This document shows, piece after piece, positions 1-7,596 of a stretch of 64,000 bases of DNA. The stretch is from Veillonella atypica KON (GTDB lineage: Bacteria > Bacillota > Negativicutes > Veillonellales > Veillonellaceae): the NCBI RefSeq assembly GCF_002959915.1, contig NZ_PPDE01000008.1:186001-250000 (forward strand), given 5' to 3'. How positions within the stretch are numbered: the stretch's first letter is position 1; each line of letters opens with the position of its first letter. Below the pieces are notes generated by a model. The model searched no databases, was not told where the DNA came from, and worked only from the letters and a program-made list of their open reading frames with translations. Position numbers and translations under genes: made by a program.

Positions 1-31
1 TAGCGTAACATTTATATAATCTCATTAAAAT

Positions 32-75
32 AGGTTCCTATTAGTCGCAAAATGACTAGTAGGAACCTTCTTTTG
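32..75 (+). terminator. Intrinsic terminator of a gene upstream of the window
   Basis: Inverted repeat AGGTTCCTATTAGTC (32-46) pairs with GACTAGTAGGAACCT (54-68) with one G-T wobble, followed by TCTTTT. It ends a transcript entering from the left; the gene itself lies outside the window. Confidence 0.8.
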
Positions 76-89
76 GTGTAATTAATTTG

Positions 90-98
90 TGCTATAAT
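90..98 (+). promoter_or_regulatory. Extended -10 promoter of the NUDIX gene
   Basis: TGC-TATAAT with the -10 hexamer at 93-98. There is no good -35 hexamer (only a T-rich stretch near 71-76), as is usual for extended -10 promoters. The predicted start near 105 gives a leader of roughly 45 nt. Confidence 0.55.
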
Positions 99-151
99 GA
101 GTTGTAGGTTTTATACTATAACAATCATTTTATATATACGAGGAATTAAGT

Positions 152-685
152 ATGGCAATTAGCAAAGAAGTACAAAAATCTAGCGAAATAAAATTTGATG
201 GTAAACTAATTAAGGTTACCTATGATATAGCTGATGTAAATGGTAATGATGCGTGGCGTGAAGTTGTACATCATCCAGGGGCAACTGCCATCGTTGTCGT
301 TACAGAGGATAACAAAATCGTGATGGAACGTCAATTCCGTTATGCTTTACAACAACCTTTGCTTGAAATTCCAGCTGGTAAACTAGATCCTAACGAAGAA
401 CCTATTAACTGTGCTAAACGTGAATTAGCTGAGGAAACTGGTTACCGCGCTAAAGAATGGATTTCATTAGGCACAATTGCGACAAGTCCTGGATTTTGTA
501 ATGAAGTATTACATCTATACTTAGCAAAAGACCTTACCATGGGCGAAACCCATTGGGATCCAGATGAATACGTAGAACTTGAATACTATACATTACCTGA
601 ATTATTAGAGGCTATTAAGGCAGAACAAATTAAGGATAGTAAATCACTGGCTGCACTTATGCTTGCTATGCCATATCTTAAATAG
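152..685 (+). CDS. nudF: NUDIX hydrolase, ADP-ribose pyrophosphatase type
   Basis: A 177-residue NUDIX hydrolase of the ADP-ribose pyrophosphatase group, which cleaves ADP-ribose to AMP and ribose 5-phosphate in the cytoplasm. The Nudix box lies at about residues 76-98: Gly76, Glu82, then REL.EE.GY with the metal-binding glutamates at 91, 94 and 95. The start ATG follows AGGAA at a normal distance. The gene appears monocistronic, flanked by its own extended -10 promoter and the structured deoB leader. Ribose 5-phosphate is also a product of the neighbouring deoB enzyme, a possible but unproven link. Family assignment is firm; the exact substrate is inferred. Confidence 0.88.
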   Translation: MAISKEVQKSSEIKFDGKLIKVTYDIADVNGNDAWREVVHHPGATAIVVVTEDNKIVMERQFRYALQQPLLEIPAGKLDPNEEPINCAKRELAEETGYRAKEWISLGTIATSPGFCNEVLHLYLAKDLTMGETHWDPDEYVELEYYTLPELLEAIKAEQIKDSKSLAALMLAMPYLK

Positions 686-711
686 GACTTTATTAAAAAA
701 ATAATATATAG

Positions 712-717
712 TATAAT
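712..717 (+). promoter_or_regulatory. Putative promoter (-10) of the deoB leader transcript
   Basis: TATAAT at 712-717 just after the NUDIX gene. The -35 position (about 689-694) is weak. A start near 724 would give a leader of about 190 nt that contains the whole nested hairpin element at 731-862. Confidence 0.45.
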
Positions 718-730
718 GAACACATAAAGA

Positions 731-862
731 GAGCCAAATAACGTGCTGTTAGCGTTAGGCTCATCTAAAATACGGAAATATGATGATGCCTAACGTGTTG
801 AGGTGGTAGGATACCTCATACGTTAGGCATTTTTATTCTCTAACTCACGTTACTTGGCTCTT
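731..862 (+). promoter_or_regulatory. Nested self-complementary leader of deoB with a terminator-like hairpin
   Basis: Five arms are visible. The outer arms GAGCCAAATAACGTG (731-745) and CACGTTACTTGGCTC (846-860) pair with one mismatch. Three inner copies of one 8-mer compete: CGTTAGGC (753-760), GCCTAACG (788-795) and CGTTAGGC (821-828). Arm 788-795 can pair with the first copy (extended by TCATC/GATGA) or with the last, which also has the inner stem GAGGT (800-804)/ACCTC (813-817). The last hairpin is followed by TTTTTATT, so it looks like an intrinsic terminator and the first like an antiterminator. It may be an attenuator or unknown riboswitch, or a palindromic mobile repeat. No known riboswitch consensus was recognised. 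Confidence 0.55.
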
Positions 863-914
863 AATGGTAGTATAGCATGTAATATTCTAGCTGAATATTA
901 CAATAGGAGTTATT

Positions 915-2087
915 ATGTATAAAAGAATCATTATATTAGTTATGGATTCTGTTGGCATTGGTCATGCCCCAGATGCGGCAAAATTTAATGATGAAGGATC
1001 TAATACATTAGGACATATCGAAGCAACTGCAGGTTTGATTCATTGTCCCACATTGCGTTCTCTAGGCTTGGCAAATATTGCGGATATTAAGACCGATGAA
1101 ACACCTGTTATGGGTGCTTATGGGAAAATGGAGGAAGTCAGCACAGGGAAGGATACAACCAGTGGTCATTGGGAAATGATGGGCCATCCTGTTACGGTTC
1201 CGTTCCCTACATTTTACGATGGATTTCCTAAGGAATTGATGGATACTTTCACTAAAGAAACTGGTTATGGTTATCTTGGTAATGAGGTCGCATCTGGTAC
1301 GGAAATTATAGAGCGTCTTGGCGTAGAACACATGAAAACGGGGCAACCGATCGTGTATACCTCTGCGGATTCTGTGTTCCAAATTGCAGCACACGAGGAT
1401 GTGATTCCTTTAGAGGATTTGTATCGTATGTGCGAAATTACGCGTAACAAAGTATGCGTGGGTGACTATTATGTAGGACGTATCATTGCTCGTCCGTTTG
1501 TAGGAAAACCCGGTCATTTTGTGCGCACGTACAATCGCCATGACTATAGCCGTATGCCTGAACACCGCATGGTGCAACAGGAATTACAAGCTGCACAAAT
1601 TCCGACGGTGGCCGTCGGCAAAATTGGTGATATCTATGCTCATGTCGGATGGGATGAAAGCTATCCAACGAAATCGAATGCTCACGGCATGAATGTGGTG
1701 CCTTACTTATTAGGTTCCTCCTTTGAAAGGGGCCTCATGATGGTAAACCTTGTAGAGTTTGATAGTCTATATGGTCATCGCCGTAACGTAGAAGGCTATA
1801 AACGTGCCATCGAAGATTTTGATTACCAATTGAGTGGATTATTACCATTATTGAAAGATGATGATTTGCTTATCATCACAGCCGACCATGGTAATGATCC
1901 TACATGGCATGGCACAGACCATACGCGTGAACATGTTCCATTACTTGCCTATAGTCCAAGTATGAAAGGGACCATCGATTTAGGTTTACGCCATAGTTTT
2001 GGTGATATAGGACAAACCGTATTGGCGAACTTTGGACTTTCACCATATGCAGTAGGCACATCATTTTTAAAAGATATTATGAAATAG
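915..2087 (+). CDS. deoB: Phosphopentomutase
   Basis: Phosphopentomutase (390 residues) interconverts ribose or deoxyribose 1-phosphate and 5-phosphate, linking nucleoside breakdown to central metabolism. It belongs to the alkaline phosphatase superfamily: the N-terminal metal aspartate is in MDSVGIG (residue 11), the phospho-acceptor threonine is in the DTTSGHWE segment near residues 80-87, and the C-terminal metal ligands are in ADHGNDPTWHGTDHTREH. The length is normal for the family. The ATG follows AATAGGAG. It is preceded by a long leader with competing hairpins, suggesting transcriptional attenuation, and followed by the rpsT promoter. Confidence 0.95.
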   Translation: MYKRIIILVMDSVGIGHAPDAAKFNDEGSNTLGHIEATAGLIHCPTLRSLGLANIADIKTDETPVMGAYGKMEEVSTGKDTTSGHWEMMGHPVTVPFPTFYDGFPKELMDTFTKETGYGYLGNEVASGTEIIERLGVEHMKTGQPIVYTSADSVFQIAAHEDVIPLEDLYRMCEITRNKVCVGDYYVGRIIARPFVGKPGHFVRTYNRHDYSRMPEHRMVQQELQAAQIPTVAVGKIGDIYAHVGWDESYPTKSNAHGMNVVPYLLGSSFERGLMMVNLVEFDSLYGHRRNVEGYKRAIEDFDYQLSGLLPLLKDDDLLIITADHGNDPTWHGTDHTREHVPLLAYSPSMKGTIDLGLRHSFGDIGQTVLANFGLSPYAVGTSFLKDIMK

Positions 2088-2128
2088 TCGTATTGTGTAA
2101 TATAATCCTTGCGTCACAATATCTTGTA

Positions 2129-2137
2129 TGATATAAT
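2129..2137 (+). promoter_or_regulatory. Extended -10 promoter of rpsT
   Basis: TGA-TATAAT (2129-2137) lies 17 nt after TTGCGT (2109-2114). The predicted start near 2144 leaves a leader of about 33 nt, with a strong AAGGAGGT Shine-Dalgarno at 2163-2170. Confidence 0.6.
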
Positions 2138-2177
2138 CATTCAGGTATAAGAAACGATTTTTAAGGAGGTGACTCAA

Positions 2178-2438
2178 TTGCCAAACATTAAATCCAGTAT
2201 TAGAAGCGTAAAAACGGATGCTGAACGTCGTGCGAAAAACGCCGCTGTGAAATCTCAAATCCGTACAGCAGCTCGTAAAACCGTTGAAGCTGTTCAAGCA
2301 GGCGCAGTAGAAGAAGCAAAACAAGCACTTGTTCAAGCTACTAGCGTAATTGATAAAGCAGCCTCCAAAGGTGTACTTCATAAAAACACTGCAGCTCGCA
2401 AAAAATCCAACCTTGCAGCTAAAGTAAACGCTTTATAA
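2178..2438 (+). CDS. rpsT: 30S ribosomal protein S20
   Basis: Ribosomal protein bS20 (86 residues) binds 16S rRNA in the 30S body during early assembly. It is Lys/Arg/Ala-rich and helical, with the typical N-terminus PNIKSSIRSVKTDAERRAKN. The open frame could be read from GTG 2169, but that codon overlaps the Shine-Dalgarno AAGGAGGT. The TTG at 2178 is 7 nt downstream of it and gives exactly the family N-terminus, so I place the start there. It is a single-gene unit ended by two tandem terminators. A TTG start in S20 is known from other bacteria and limits its expression. Confidence 0.93.
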   Translation: MPNIKSSIRSVKTDAERRAKNAAVKSQIRTAARKTVEAVQAGAVEEAKQALVQATSVIDKAASKGVLHKNTAARKKSNLAAKVNAL

Positions 2439-2451
2439 TTTTATAGAGCCA

Positions 2452-2477
2452 AAGCCCATCATCGATGGGCTTTTTTT
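2452..2477 (+). terminator. Intrinsic terminator of rpsT (first)
   Basis: AAGCCCATC (2452-2460), loop ATC, GATGGGCTT (2464-2472), then a run of T to 2477. Confidence 0.88.
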
Positions 2478-2483
2478 ATACCC

Positions 2484-2510
2484 AAAGGACGCCAGAATGG
2501 CGTCCTTTTT
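2484..2510 (+). terminator. Intrinsic terminator of rpsT (second, tandem)
   Basis: AAAGGACGCCA (2484-2494), loop GAA, TGGCGTCCTTT (2498-2508), within a T run. The 11-bp perfect stem sits directly behind the first terminator. Confidence 0.85.
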
Positions 2511-2553
2511 CCTTGTACCCAGCAGTAATAAAATTGATTTATATATCGTAGAA

Positions 2554-2704
2554 GCAGAATGTAAAAATATATGTATATATGTTTTAAATGCTTGATATGG
2601 GGGAACACGGGTGGCCTAAAGCTGACTTTGGCCCTGCGAAGGCCGCAGGCCGTAGACAGACCCGGCCGGTGGAGGTTTTGGGGCTGCCCTCAGTCCTATT
2701 CTGC
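2554..2704 (+). ncRNA. GC-rich structured region, possible small RNA of 6S-like shape
   Basis: This 379-nt gap between rpsT and polA holds a GC-rich island unlike its AT-rich surroundings. GCAGAAT (2554-2560) pairs with ATTCTGC (2698-2704); inside, TGGGGG (2598-2603) pairs with CCCTCA (2687-2692) and CGGGT (2608-2612) with ACCCG (2660-2664). At the tip, GGCC-AAAG/CTTT-GGCC (2613-2633) competes with GGC-CTGC/GCAG-GCC (2630-2651). A closing stem, a large asymmetric internal bubble and a long tip resemble 6S RNA, but I do not recognise the sequence, and promoter and terminator are unclear. The strand is assumed from the neighbours. The short open frame across it has no Shine-Dalgarno and looks accidental. 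Confidence 0.4.
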
Positions 2705-2780
2705 AAAACTTAGAAAGATGAATGCATATATTTTTGATAGAAGCAAAGGTAGTAAAAATCAATTTTATTACGCCTCAATA

Positions 2781-2789
2781 TGCTATAAT
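2781..2789 (+). promoter_or_regulatory. Extended -10 promoter of polA
   Basis: TGC-TATAAT at 2781-2789 with no clear -35. It lies downstream of the structured region 2554-2704, so polA transcription need not include that RNA. The predicted start near 2796 gives a very short leader. Confidence 0.5.
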
Positions 2790-2817
2790 GAAACATATGA
2801 TTAAGCGAGGTGTACTT

Positions 2818-5442
2818 ATGAAAAAATTAATGATTATAGATGGCAGCAGTCTGTTATTTCGTGCCTTTTTTGCGCTTCCTCCGTTGAAGTCTGCTCTTGG
2901 CACGCCAACCAATGCAGTATATGGTTTTTTGACAATGCTCATTAAATTATATGAAGAGATTAAACCTGATTATATTGCTGTAGCCTTTGATAAAGGTCGT
3001 CAAACGTTCCGTACGGAAATGTATAGTGAATATAAAGGTAATCGCCCTGATGCACCAGAGGATTTACGGCCTCAGTTTAGCTTGATTCAAGATGTGTTGA
3101 AGGCTCTTGGCATTTGTGTTATTGAAGAGGAAGGTTATGAGGGGGACGATATTCTTGGTTCCTTGTCTAAGAAATTTGGATCTTCTGATTTAGCAGTGCA
3201 AATTATTACTGGTGACCGTGATAATTTACAGCTTGTTACTGACTACAGTCATGTATTCTTAACGAAAAAAGGTATCTCGGATATGCTTGAGGTTACCTTG
3301 GATAATATGACTGAATTATATGGTTATGGCCCAGATAAAGTTATCGAAATGAAGGCGCTTATGGGCGATTCTTCCGATAATATTCCAGGCGTTCCAGGGG
3401 TTGGTGAAAAAACAGCTCTTAAATTGATTAATGAATATGGTGATTTAGAGTCTGTATATGAGAATATCGATAACATTTCTGGCAAGAAATTAAAAGAGCG
3501 TCTTGTTGAAAATAAAGAGTTAGCCTTCTTATCTCGTCAATTGGCTACTATCAAGACTGACATGGAGTTGTCTTATTCGCTCGATCAATTTGTACAGAAT
3601 TTCCACCTTGGTGAAGTGAAACCTATGTTTGAAACATTAGGCTTTACTAAATTGACACCTCGTTTGGCTAGTGTGATGGGCGTAGAAGGTGACGACGCAG
3701 AGGATTTTGGTGGACTCTTTAGTATGGCCGAAGAGATTAAAATCGAAGATCTGTTAGATGCATCTGCTCTTACTGAGGACTTTTACAAAAATAAAACCAT
3801 TGGTGTTCATATTATTACGGATGGCAAAGCGCCGTTCCGTACGATTACATCTGCTTTCATTAATAATGGTGAAAGCATTATCAAGCTAGATGGTTCTCAT
3901 AATGACAAATTATTGAATGCATTGAATGGTGCAAAGACGATTGTAACGACACAAAGCAAGGAATTTTTGGAGGTTCTTTGCCACGATGAACCGGCTCAAA
4001 TCCGTTTGTATGAAAATGGTGTGGCCCGTATTCACGATGTATCCTTGATGGCCTATTTGTTGGACCCAACGCGTACCAATTATGGATATCTCTATTTAAC
4101 AGAGCGTTTTAGTGTGCCATCCATTGCTACAGGTAGTGTAGATGTAGAGTGCGTCTCTATGGTGAAAGCATTGCTTGCTATGGACGATGTTGCTGTTAAG
4201 GCATTGCAAGACGAATCCTTATGGGATTTATACAACAATATTGAATTGCCATTGATTCATACATTATTAGTTATGGAGAAAAATGGTATTTATATTGACC
4301 CTGTAAAATTAGAAGAAACAACTGTTAAATTCAAGGCGGAACTCGAAGCTGTTCAGCAAGAAATTTATGAATTAGCAGGGGAAACGTTTAATATTAATTC
4401 TCCAAAACAATTGGGGATTATCTTGTTTGAAAAGATGAATCTACCTGTCATTAAAAAGACGAAAACAGGTTACTCCACAGATGCAGAAGTATTGGATATG
4501 CTTCGTCATGAAAGTCCTATTGTAGAGAAGATTTTAGCCTATCGTTCCGTAGCTAAATTAGTTTCTACCTATTGTGAAGGCTTAGCGGTCCTCATCAATC
4601 CTGAAACGCATCGTATTCATACCACATTTAACCAAATGGTAACAGCTACTGGACGGTTAAGCTCTTCAGATCCGAACTTACAAAATATTCCTGTTCGTAC
4701 AGAAAAGGGTCGTGAAATTAGAGCGTTATTCTATCCTGGCGAAGGCTTTGATACATTGGTGAGTGCCGATTATTCACAAATCGAGCTCCGCATCTTGGCG
4801 CATTTGTCTGGTGATGAAGCGTTAATTAAGGCTTTCAACGATGGTAAAGATATCCATAGATTTACCGCTGCCGAAGTGCTTGGCAAGTCTCAAGATGAGG
4901 TAACCAGCGAAGAACGGTCTCATGCTAAGGCTGTCAACTTTGGCATTATCTATGGTATTTCAGATTTCGGTTTATCTCGTGATTTAGGCATTACGCGTCA
5001 AGAAGCAAAAAACTATATTGAGCTTTATTTTAGCCGCTATCCAAAGGTTAAGGAATATATGGATAACATGGTAAAAGAAGCCCATGAAACGGGTAAGGTG
5101 CGTACGATGTTTGGTCGCATGCGCGAGTTACCAGATATTAATAGTCGTAATTTTAACCGTCGTTCCTTTGCAGAGCGTACGGCTATGAATACACCGATAC
5201 AAGGTACTGCTGCTGATATTATTAAGCTCGCTATGAACAAGGTAGAATCCATTTTAGAAGAGAAGACGTTTAAATCGCGCTTATTATTACAGGTGCATGA
5301 TGAACTTGTATTAGAAGTTGTAAATGAAGAATTGGATGCTATTCAAACGTTGCTTAAGGAAACTATGGAATCCATTGTAGAATTACATGTTCCACTTATC
5401 GTTGATGTACATAATGCGGAAAACTGGGCACTTGTAAAATAA
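2818..5442 (+). CDS. polA: DNA polymerase I
   Basis: DNA polymerase I (874 residues) performs Okazaki-fragment maturation and repair synthesis. The N-terminal 5'-3' exonuclease/FEN domain (about 1-290) has conserved acidic motifs such as YEGDDILG and GDSSDNIPG. The C-terminal family A polymerase has motif A DYSQIELR (about residue 651), motif B KAVNFGIIYG (about 702) and motif C QVHDELV (about 826). The middle exonuclease-like domain lacks the DxE metal motif expected at its start (the region reads GVHIITDG), so proofreading is probably absent, as in Bacillus. I chose ATG 2818 behind GCGAGGTG over the in-frame ATG 96 nt upstream, which precedes the promoter. coaE follows 47 nt later. Confidence 0.95.
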   Translation: MKKLMIIDGSSLLFRAFFALPPLKSALGTPTNAVYGFLTMLIKLYEEIKPDYIAVAFDKGRQTFRTEMYSEYKGNRPDAPEDLRPQFSLIQDVLKALGICVIEEEGYEGDDILGSLSKKFGSSDLAVQIITGDRDNLQLVTDYSHVFLTKKGISDMLEVTLDNMTELYGYGPDKVIEMKALMGDSSDNIPGVPGVGEKTALKLINEYGDLESVYENIDNISGKKLKERLVENKELAFLSRQLATIKTDMELSYSLDQFVQNFHLGEVKPMFETLGFTKLTPRLASVMGVEGDDAEDFGGLFSMAEEIKIEDLLDASALTEDFYKNKTIGVHIITDGKAPFRTITSAFINNGESIIKLDGSHNDKLLNALNGAKTIVTTQSKEFLEVLCHDEPAQIRLYENGVARIHDVSLMAYLLDPTRTNYGYLYLTERFSVPSIATGSVDVECVSMVKALLAMDDVAVKALQDESLWDLYNNIELPLIHTLLVMEKNGIYIDPVKLEETTVKFKAELEAVQQEIYELAGETFNINSPKQLGIILFEKMNLPVIKKTKTGYSTDAEVLDMLRHESPIVEKILAYRSVAKLVSTYCEGLAVLINPETHRIHTTFNQMVTATGRLSSSDPNLQNIPVRTEKGREIRALFYPGEGFDTLVSADYSQIELRILAHLSGDEALIKAFNDGKDIHRFTAAEVLGKSQDEVTSEERSHAKAVNFGIIYGISDFGLSRDLGITRQEAKNYIELYFSRYPKVKEYMDNMVKEAHETGKVRTMFGRMRELPDINSRNFNRRSFAERTAMNTPIQGTAADIIKLAMNKVESILEEKTFKSRLLLQVHDELVLEVVNEELDAIQTLLKETMESIVELHVPLIVDVHNAENWALVK

Positions 5443-5489
5443 ATTTTACATATAACGTTCGAGTAGAAGGATAGCTGCAGGAGGCACAT

Positions 5490-6098
5490 ATGTTAAAAAT
5501 AGGTTTAACAGGTGGAATTGCATCTGGCAAGAGTACAGTACTAGACTTTTTTAAAAAGAAGGATGTACCTTATATTGATGCCGATGTAGTAGCACGTGAA
5601 GTGGTTGATCTTGGTACGCCTGGACTCGCTGCTATCCGTGAATTATTTGGTGATACAGTGATTCTCGATGATGGTAGATTAAATCGTGACGCACTTGGTA
5701 GTATCGTTTTTCATAATGAAGAAAAACGCCTACAGTTAAATAGCTGCTTACATGGTTTCATTCGTCAGCGTATTGATGAATTGAGTTCTATGTATGAAGA
5801 GGAAGAAGCTCCAATCGTAATTTATGATATTCCTCTTCTCATTGAGGGTAAGTGGTATGAGCGACTCGATACGGTTTGGCTTGTCTATGTATCGCCAGAG
5901 GTGCAGGTTCGCCGGTTAATGGAGCGCAATGGATACTCAAAAAAGGACGCATTAGCACGTATTCAAAGTCAAATGTTATTAGATGATAAACGTCCTTTTG
6001 CAGATGTCATCATTAATAATGATGGTACACCTGATGAATTATATATTCAGTTGGAAAAATTGTGGCACGATAAACTATGGCCGTTGTATAATAAATAA
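5490..6098 (+). CDS. coaE: Dephospho-CoA kinase
   Basis: Dephospho-CoA kinase (202 residues) phosphorylates the ribose 3'-hydroxyl of dephospho-CoA, the last step of coenzyme A synthesis. The P-loop GGIASGKST is at about residues 8-16, followed by the substrate motif DADVVAREVV and the lid region VQVRRLMERNGYSKKDALAR. The ATG has a strong GGAGG upstream. It follows polA in the same direction, a pairing common in Firmicutes. The preceding pathway enzyme, coaD, is at the other end of this window (62188-62679). Confidence 0.95.
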   Translation: MLKIGLTGGIASGKSTVLDFFKKKDVPYIDADVVAREVVDLGTPGLAAIRELFGDTVILDDGRLNRDALGSIVFHNEEKRLQLNSCLHGFIRQRIDELSSMYEEEEAPIVIYDIPLLIEGKWYERLDTVWLVYVSPEVQVRRLMERNGYSKKDALARIQSQMLLDDKRPFADVIINNDGTPDELYIQLEKLWHDKLWPLYNK

Positions 6099-6167
6099 TT
6101 ATCAATCAATGTATGATTGAATGAATACAATATAAATATGTAATGGTTTGAACTAAGGGGAGGATGT

Positions 6168-6722
6168 ATGAAACGAACTACCGCAACAGCATTGGCTGTT
6201 GTTGTGTTAGGATGGTTTTATTTTAACCATTTACAAGATCCTGTGGCACGCTATACAGCATACCCCTTTGATTATAGAGATGTAGTTGTATCGGCTGCGG
6301 AAAAGGAAGAGGTATCACCGGCATTGGTGGCCAGTGTCATTTTGGCTGAAAGTAAATATAAAAATACTGCTGAATCCGAAACAGGCGCTCTAGGATTGAT
6401 GCAACTCATGCCGGATACAGCTCGTTGGGTGGCCCAGCAAATGGGGCATGGTAACTACACGGATCGTCAACTAAAAGAGCCAGAAACGAATATCCAATTA
6501 GGCACATGGTATTTGGGGTATTTATTAAAAGAATTTAATGGTGATGAGGTACAAGCTCTGGCTGCCTATAATGCAGGGCGTGGACATGTTGAGTCCTGGA
6601 TTAAGGAAAAGAATTGGAATGGCATGATTGATACGATTCCGTTTCCTGAAACACGTATGTATGTGAAGACGGTATTAATGTATCAAGAAAGATATGAGGC
6701 ATTATATGGAGAATATCATTGA
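6168..6722 (+). CDS. Lytic transglycosylase, SLT domain
   Basis: A 184-residue membrane-anchored or secreted lytic transglycosylase that cleaves the MurNAc-GlcNAc bond of peptidoglycan with 1,6-anhydro product formation. A short hydrophobic N-terminus (about residues 5-20) is a signal anchor. The SLT/goose-lysozyme-like domain follows, with the catalytic glutamate in LAESKYK (about 60), the GALGLMQLMP motif, and AAYNAGRGHV near the C-terminus. The start ATG has GGGGAGG upstream. Its end overlaps the next gene by 17 nt, so the two are probably translationally coupled. It sits in the polA-coaE unit. Confidence 0.9.
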   Translation: MKRTTATALAVVVLGWFYFNHLQDPVARYTAYPFDYRDVVVSAAEKEEVSPALVASVILAESKYKNTAESETGALGLMQLMPDTARWVAQQMGHGNYTDRQLKEPETNIQLGTWYLGYLLKEFNGDEVQALAAYNAGRGHVESWIKEKNWNGMIDTIPFPETRMYVKTVLMYQERYEALYGEYH

Positions 6723-7398
6723 AACCTGTAAGTCTTTAGACTATTCTTGGTTACCATTGGAGATTGGTAATTTTAAACTCGTTGTAACAGGACCTGACGA
6801 AATTGCTAAAGCTCAAGAGACTATGTCCGCTGGAAAGATTGTATTAACATTGCCTCTATTTCATTATGAAAATGATTTAGGGTGGAAGTGGTGTGCTCTT
6901 TACGATAAAGAGGTAGAGGATTATACCGTGCACGTAGTGATGCCTTTGTTCACATTTGTAGATATATCTTTTGTGCGCCAAGAGTTCGAACCGTATTGGC
7001 AGGGCCTACAAGAACGTTGTGTTCAGGGGCTTTCAAAATTACTAATCAACAGTGCAGAAAATTTTACCTATACCTATATGCGTAAGGGGCTACAAAATTG
7101 GGATTATGAATCTGTTATGCCCGCTGAGTTAGAAGGATTTGTACGAGATATAACACCTAAAAATGCGGTGCGCATGATTAATGGTTCCTATATCATAGGT
7201 GAATATCGAAAGATGGATGAATGTACAGGATTACTGTTGTACTATAATGAATTTCGCGATGAATTCTTTGCAGAATTACGGTATCAAAATTATCCAGAAA
7301 TTGATCATCATCTTGATGCTAAGCCATTAGATGATTTGGAACATGTACTATCTGAACATTTAAAAAATATACTGTGTGAACTAAATTCACGCGGTTAA
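6706..7398 (+). CDS. Conserved hypothetical protein, no recognised family
   Basis: I do not recognise this 230-residue protein. It is predicted soluble, acidic and rich in aromatic residues, with no signal peptide, no membrane segment and no obvious nucleotide-binding or metal motif. The start is ambiguous: ATG 6706 follows GAGG at a good distance and is preferred; an in-frame ATG at 6694 would add four residues. It overlaps the end of the lytic transglycosylase gene by 17 nt, suggesting coupled expression with a cell-wall enzyme. A regulatory region for the next operon starts directly after its stop codon. Existence as a real gene is well supported by length and operon fit; function is unknown. 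Confidence 0.7.
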   Translation: MENIIETCKSLDYSWLPLEIGNFKLVVTGPDEIAKAQETMSAGKIVLTLPLFHYENDLGWKWCALYDKEVEDYTVHVVMPLFTFVDISFVRQEFEPYWQGLQERCVQGLSKLLINSAENFTYTYMRKGLQNWDYESVMPAELEGFVRDITPKNAVRMINGSYIIGEYRKMDECTGLLLYYNEFRDEFFAELRYQNYPEIDHHLDAKPLDDLEHVLSEHLKNILCELNSRG

Positions 7399-7399
7399 A

Positions 7400-7429
7400 T
7401 TGTACATTTTAGCGGAATTATGCTATACT
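7400..7429 (+). promoter_or_regulatory. First promoter upstream of the rimP operon
   Basis: An extended -10 TGC-TATACT (-10 at 7424-7429) with a weak -35 TTGTAC at 7400-7405, spacer 18. The predicted start near 7436 is only about 20 nt before the hairpin at 7457-7484, so transcripts from here would meet a terminator-like structure almost at once. Confidence 0.5.
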
Positions 7430-7456
7430 ATACATGACTTTTATATAAACTTTTTT

Positions 7457-7490
7457 AAGAGTGGGCTATTTTTTGCTCACTCTTTCGTTT
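7457..7490 (+). terminator. Terminator-like hairpin between two promoters
   Basis: AAGAGTGGGC (7457-7466) pairs with GCTCACTCTT (7475-7484) with one G-T wobble, loop TATTTTTT, followed by an imperfect T run (TCGTTT). It may end the polA operon or act as an attenuator for the first rimP promoter. Confidence 0.6.
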
Positions 7491-7514
7491 ATGATTGGGT
7501 GAAATTAGTCATAT

Positions 7515-7544
7515 AATTGTATCAAATTGTATCAAATTGTATGA
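7515..7544 (+). repeat. Three tandem 10-bp repeats before the rimP operon
   Basis: AATTGTATCA at 7515-7524 and 7525-7534, then AATTGTATGA at 7535-7544. The unit is about one helical turn, so the copies face the same side of the DNA. The third copy overlaps the expected -35 position of the TATAAT at 7558-7563. An operator is possible, but so is simple slippage. Confidence 0.75.
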
Positions 7545-7557
7545 TGAAAACAGCGTA

Positions 7558-7563
7558 TATAAT
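7558..7563 (+). promoter_or_regulatory. Second promoter (-10) of the rimP operon
   Basis: TATAAT at 7558-7563, placed after the 10-bp repeats and 34 nt before the rimP start codon. The -35 region is formed by the third repeat and is a poor match to TTGACA, so activation or repression at the repeats is conceivable. Confidence 0.45.
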
Positions 7564-7596
7564 CGATATGTAGTATGTTATAAGGAGGCGATGGCT

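Noticed and set aside
731-862. A purine riboswitch upstream of deoB
   Set aside because: The conserved junction and loop-loop residues of purine riboswitches are absent; the structure is built from repeated palindromic arms instead.
2571-2804. A 77-codon frame over the GC-rich structured region
   Set aside because: No Shine-Dalgarno, runs into the polA promoter, and the sequence is better explained by extensive self-pairing.
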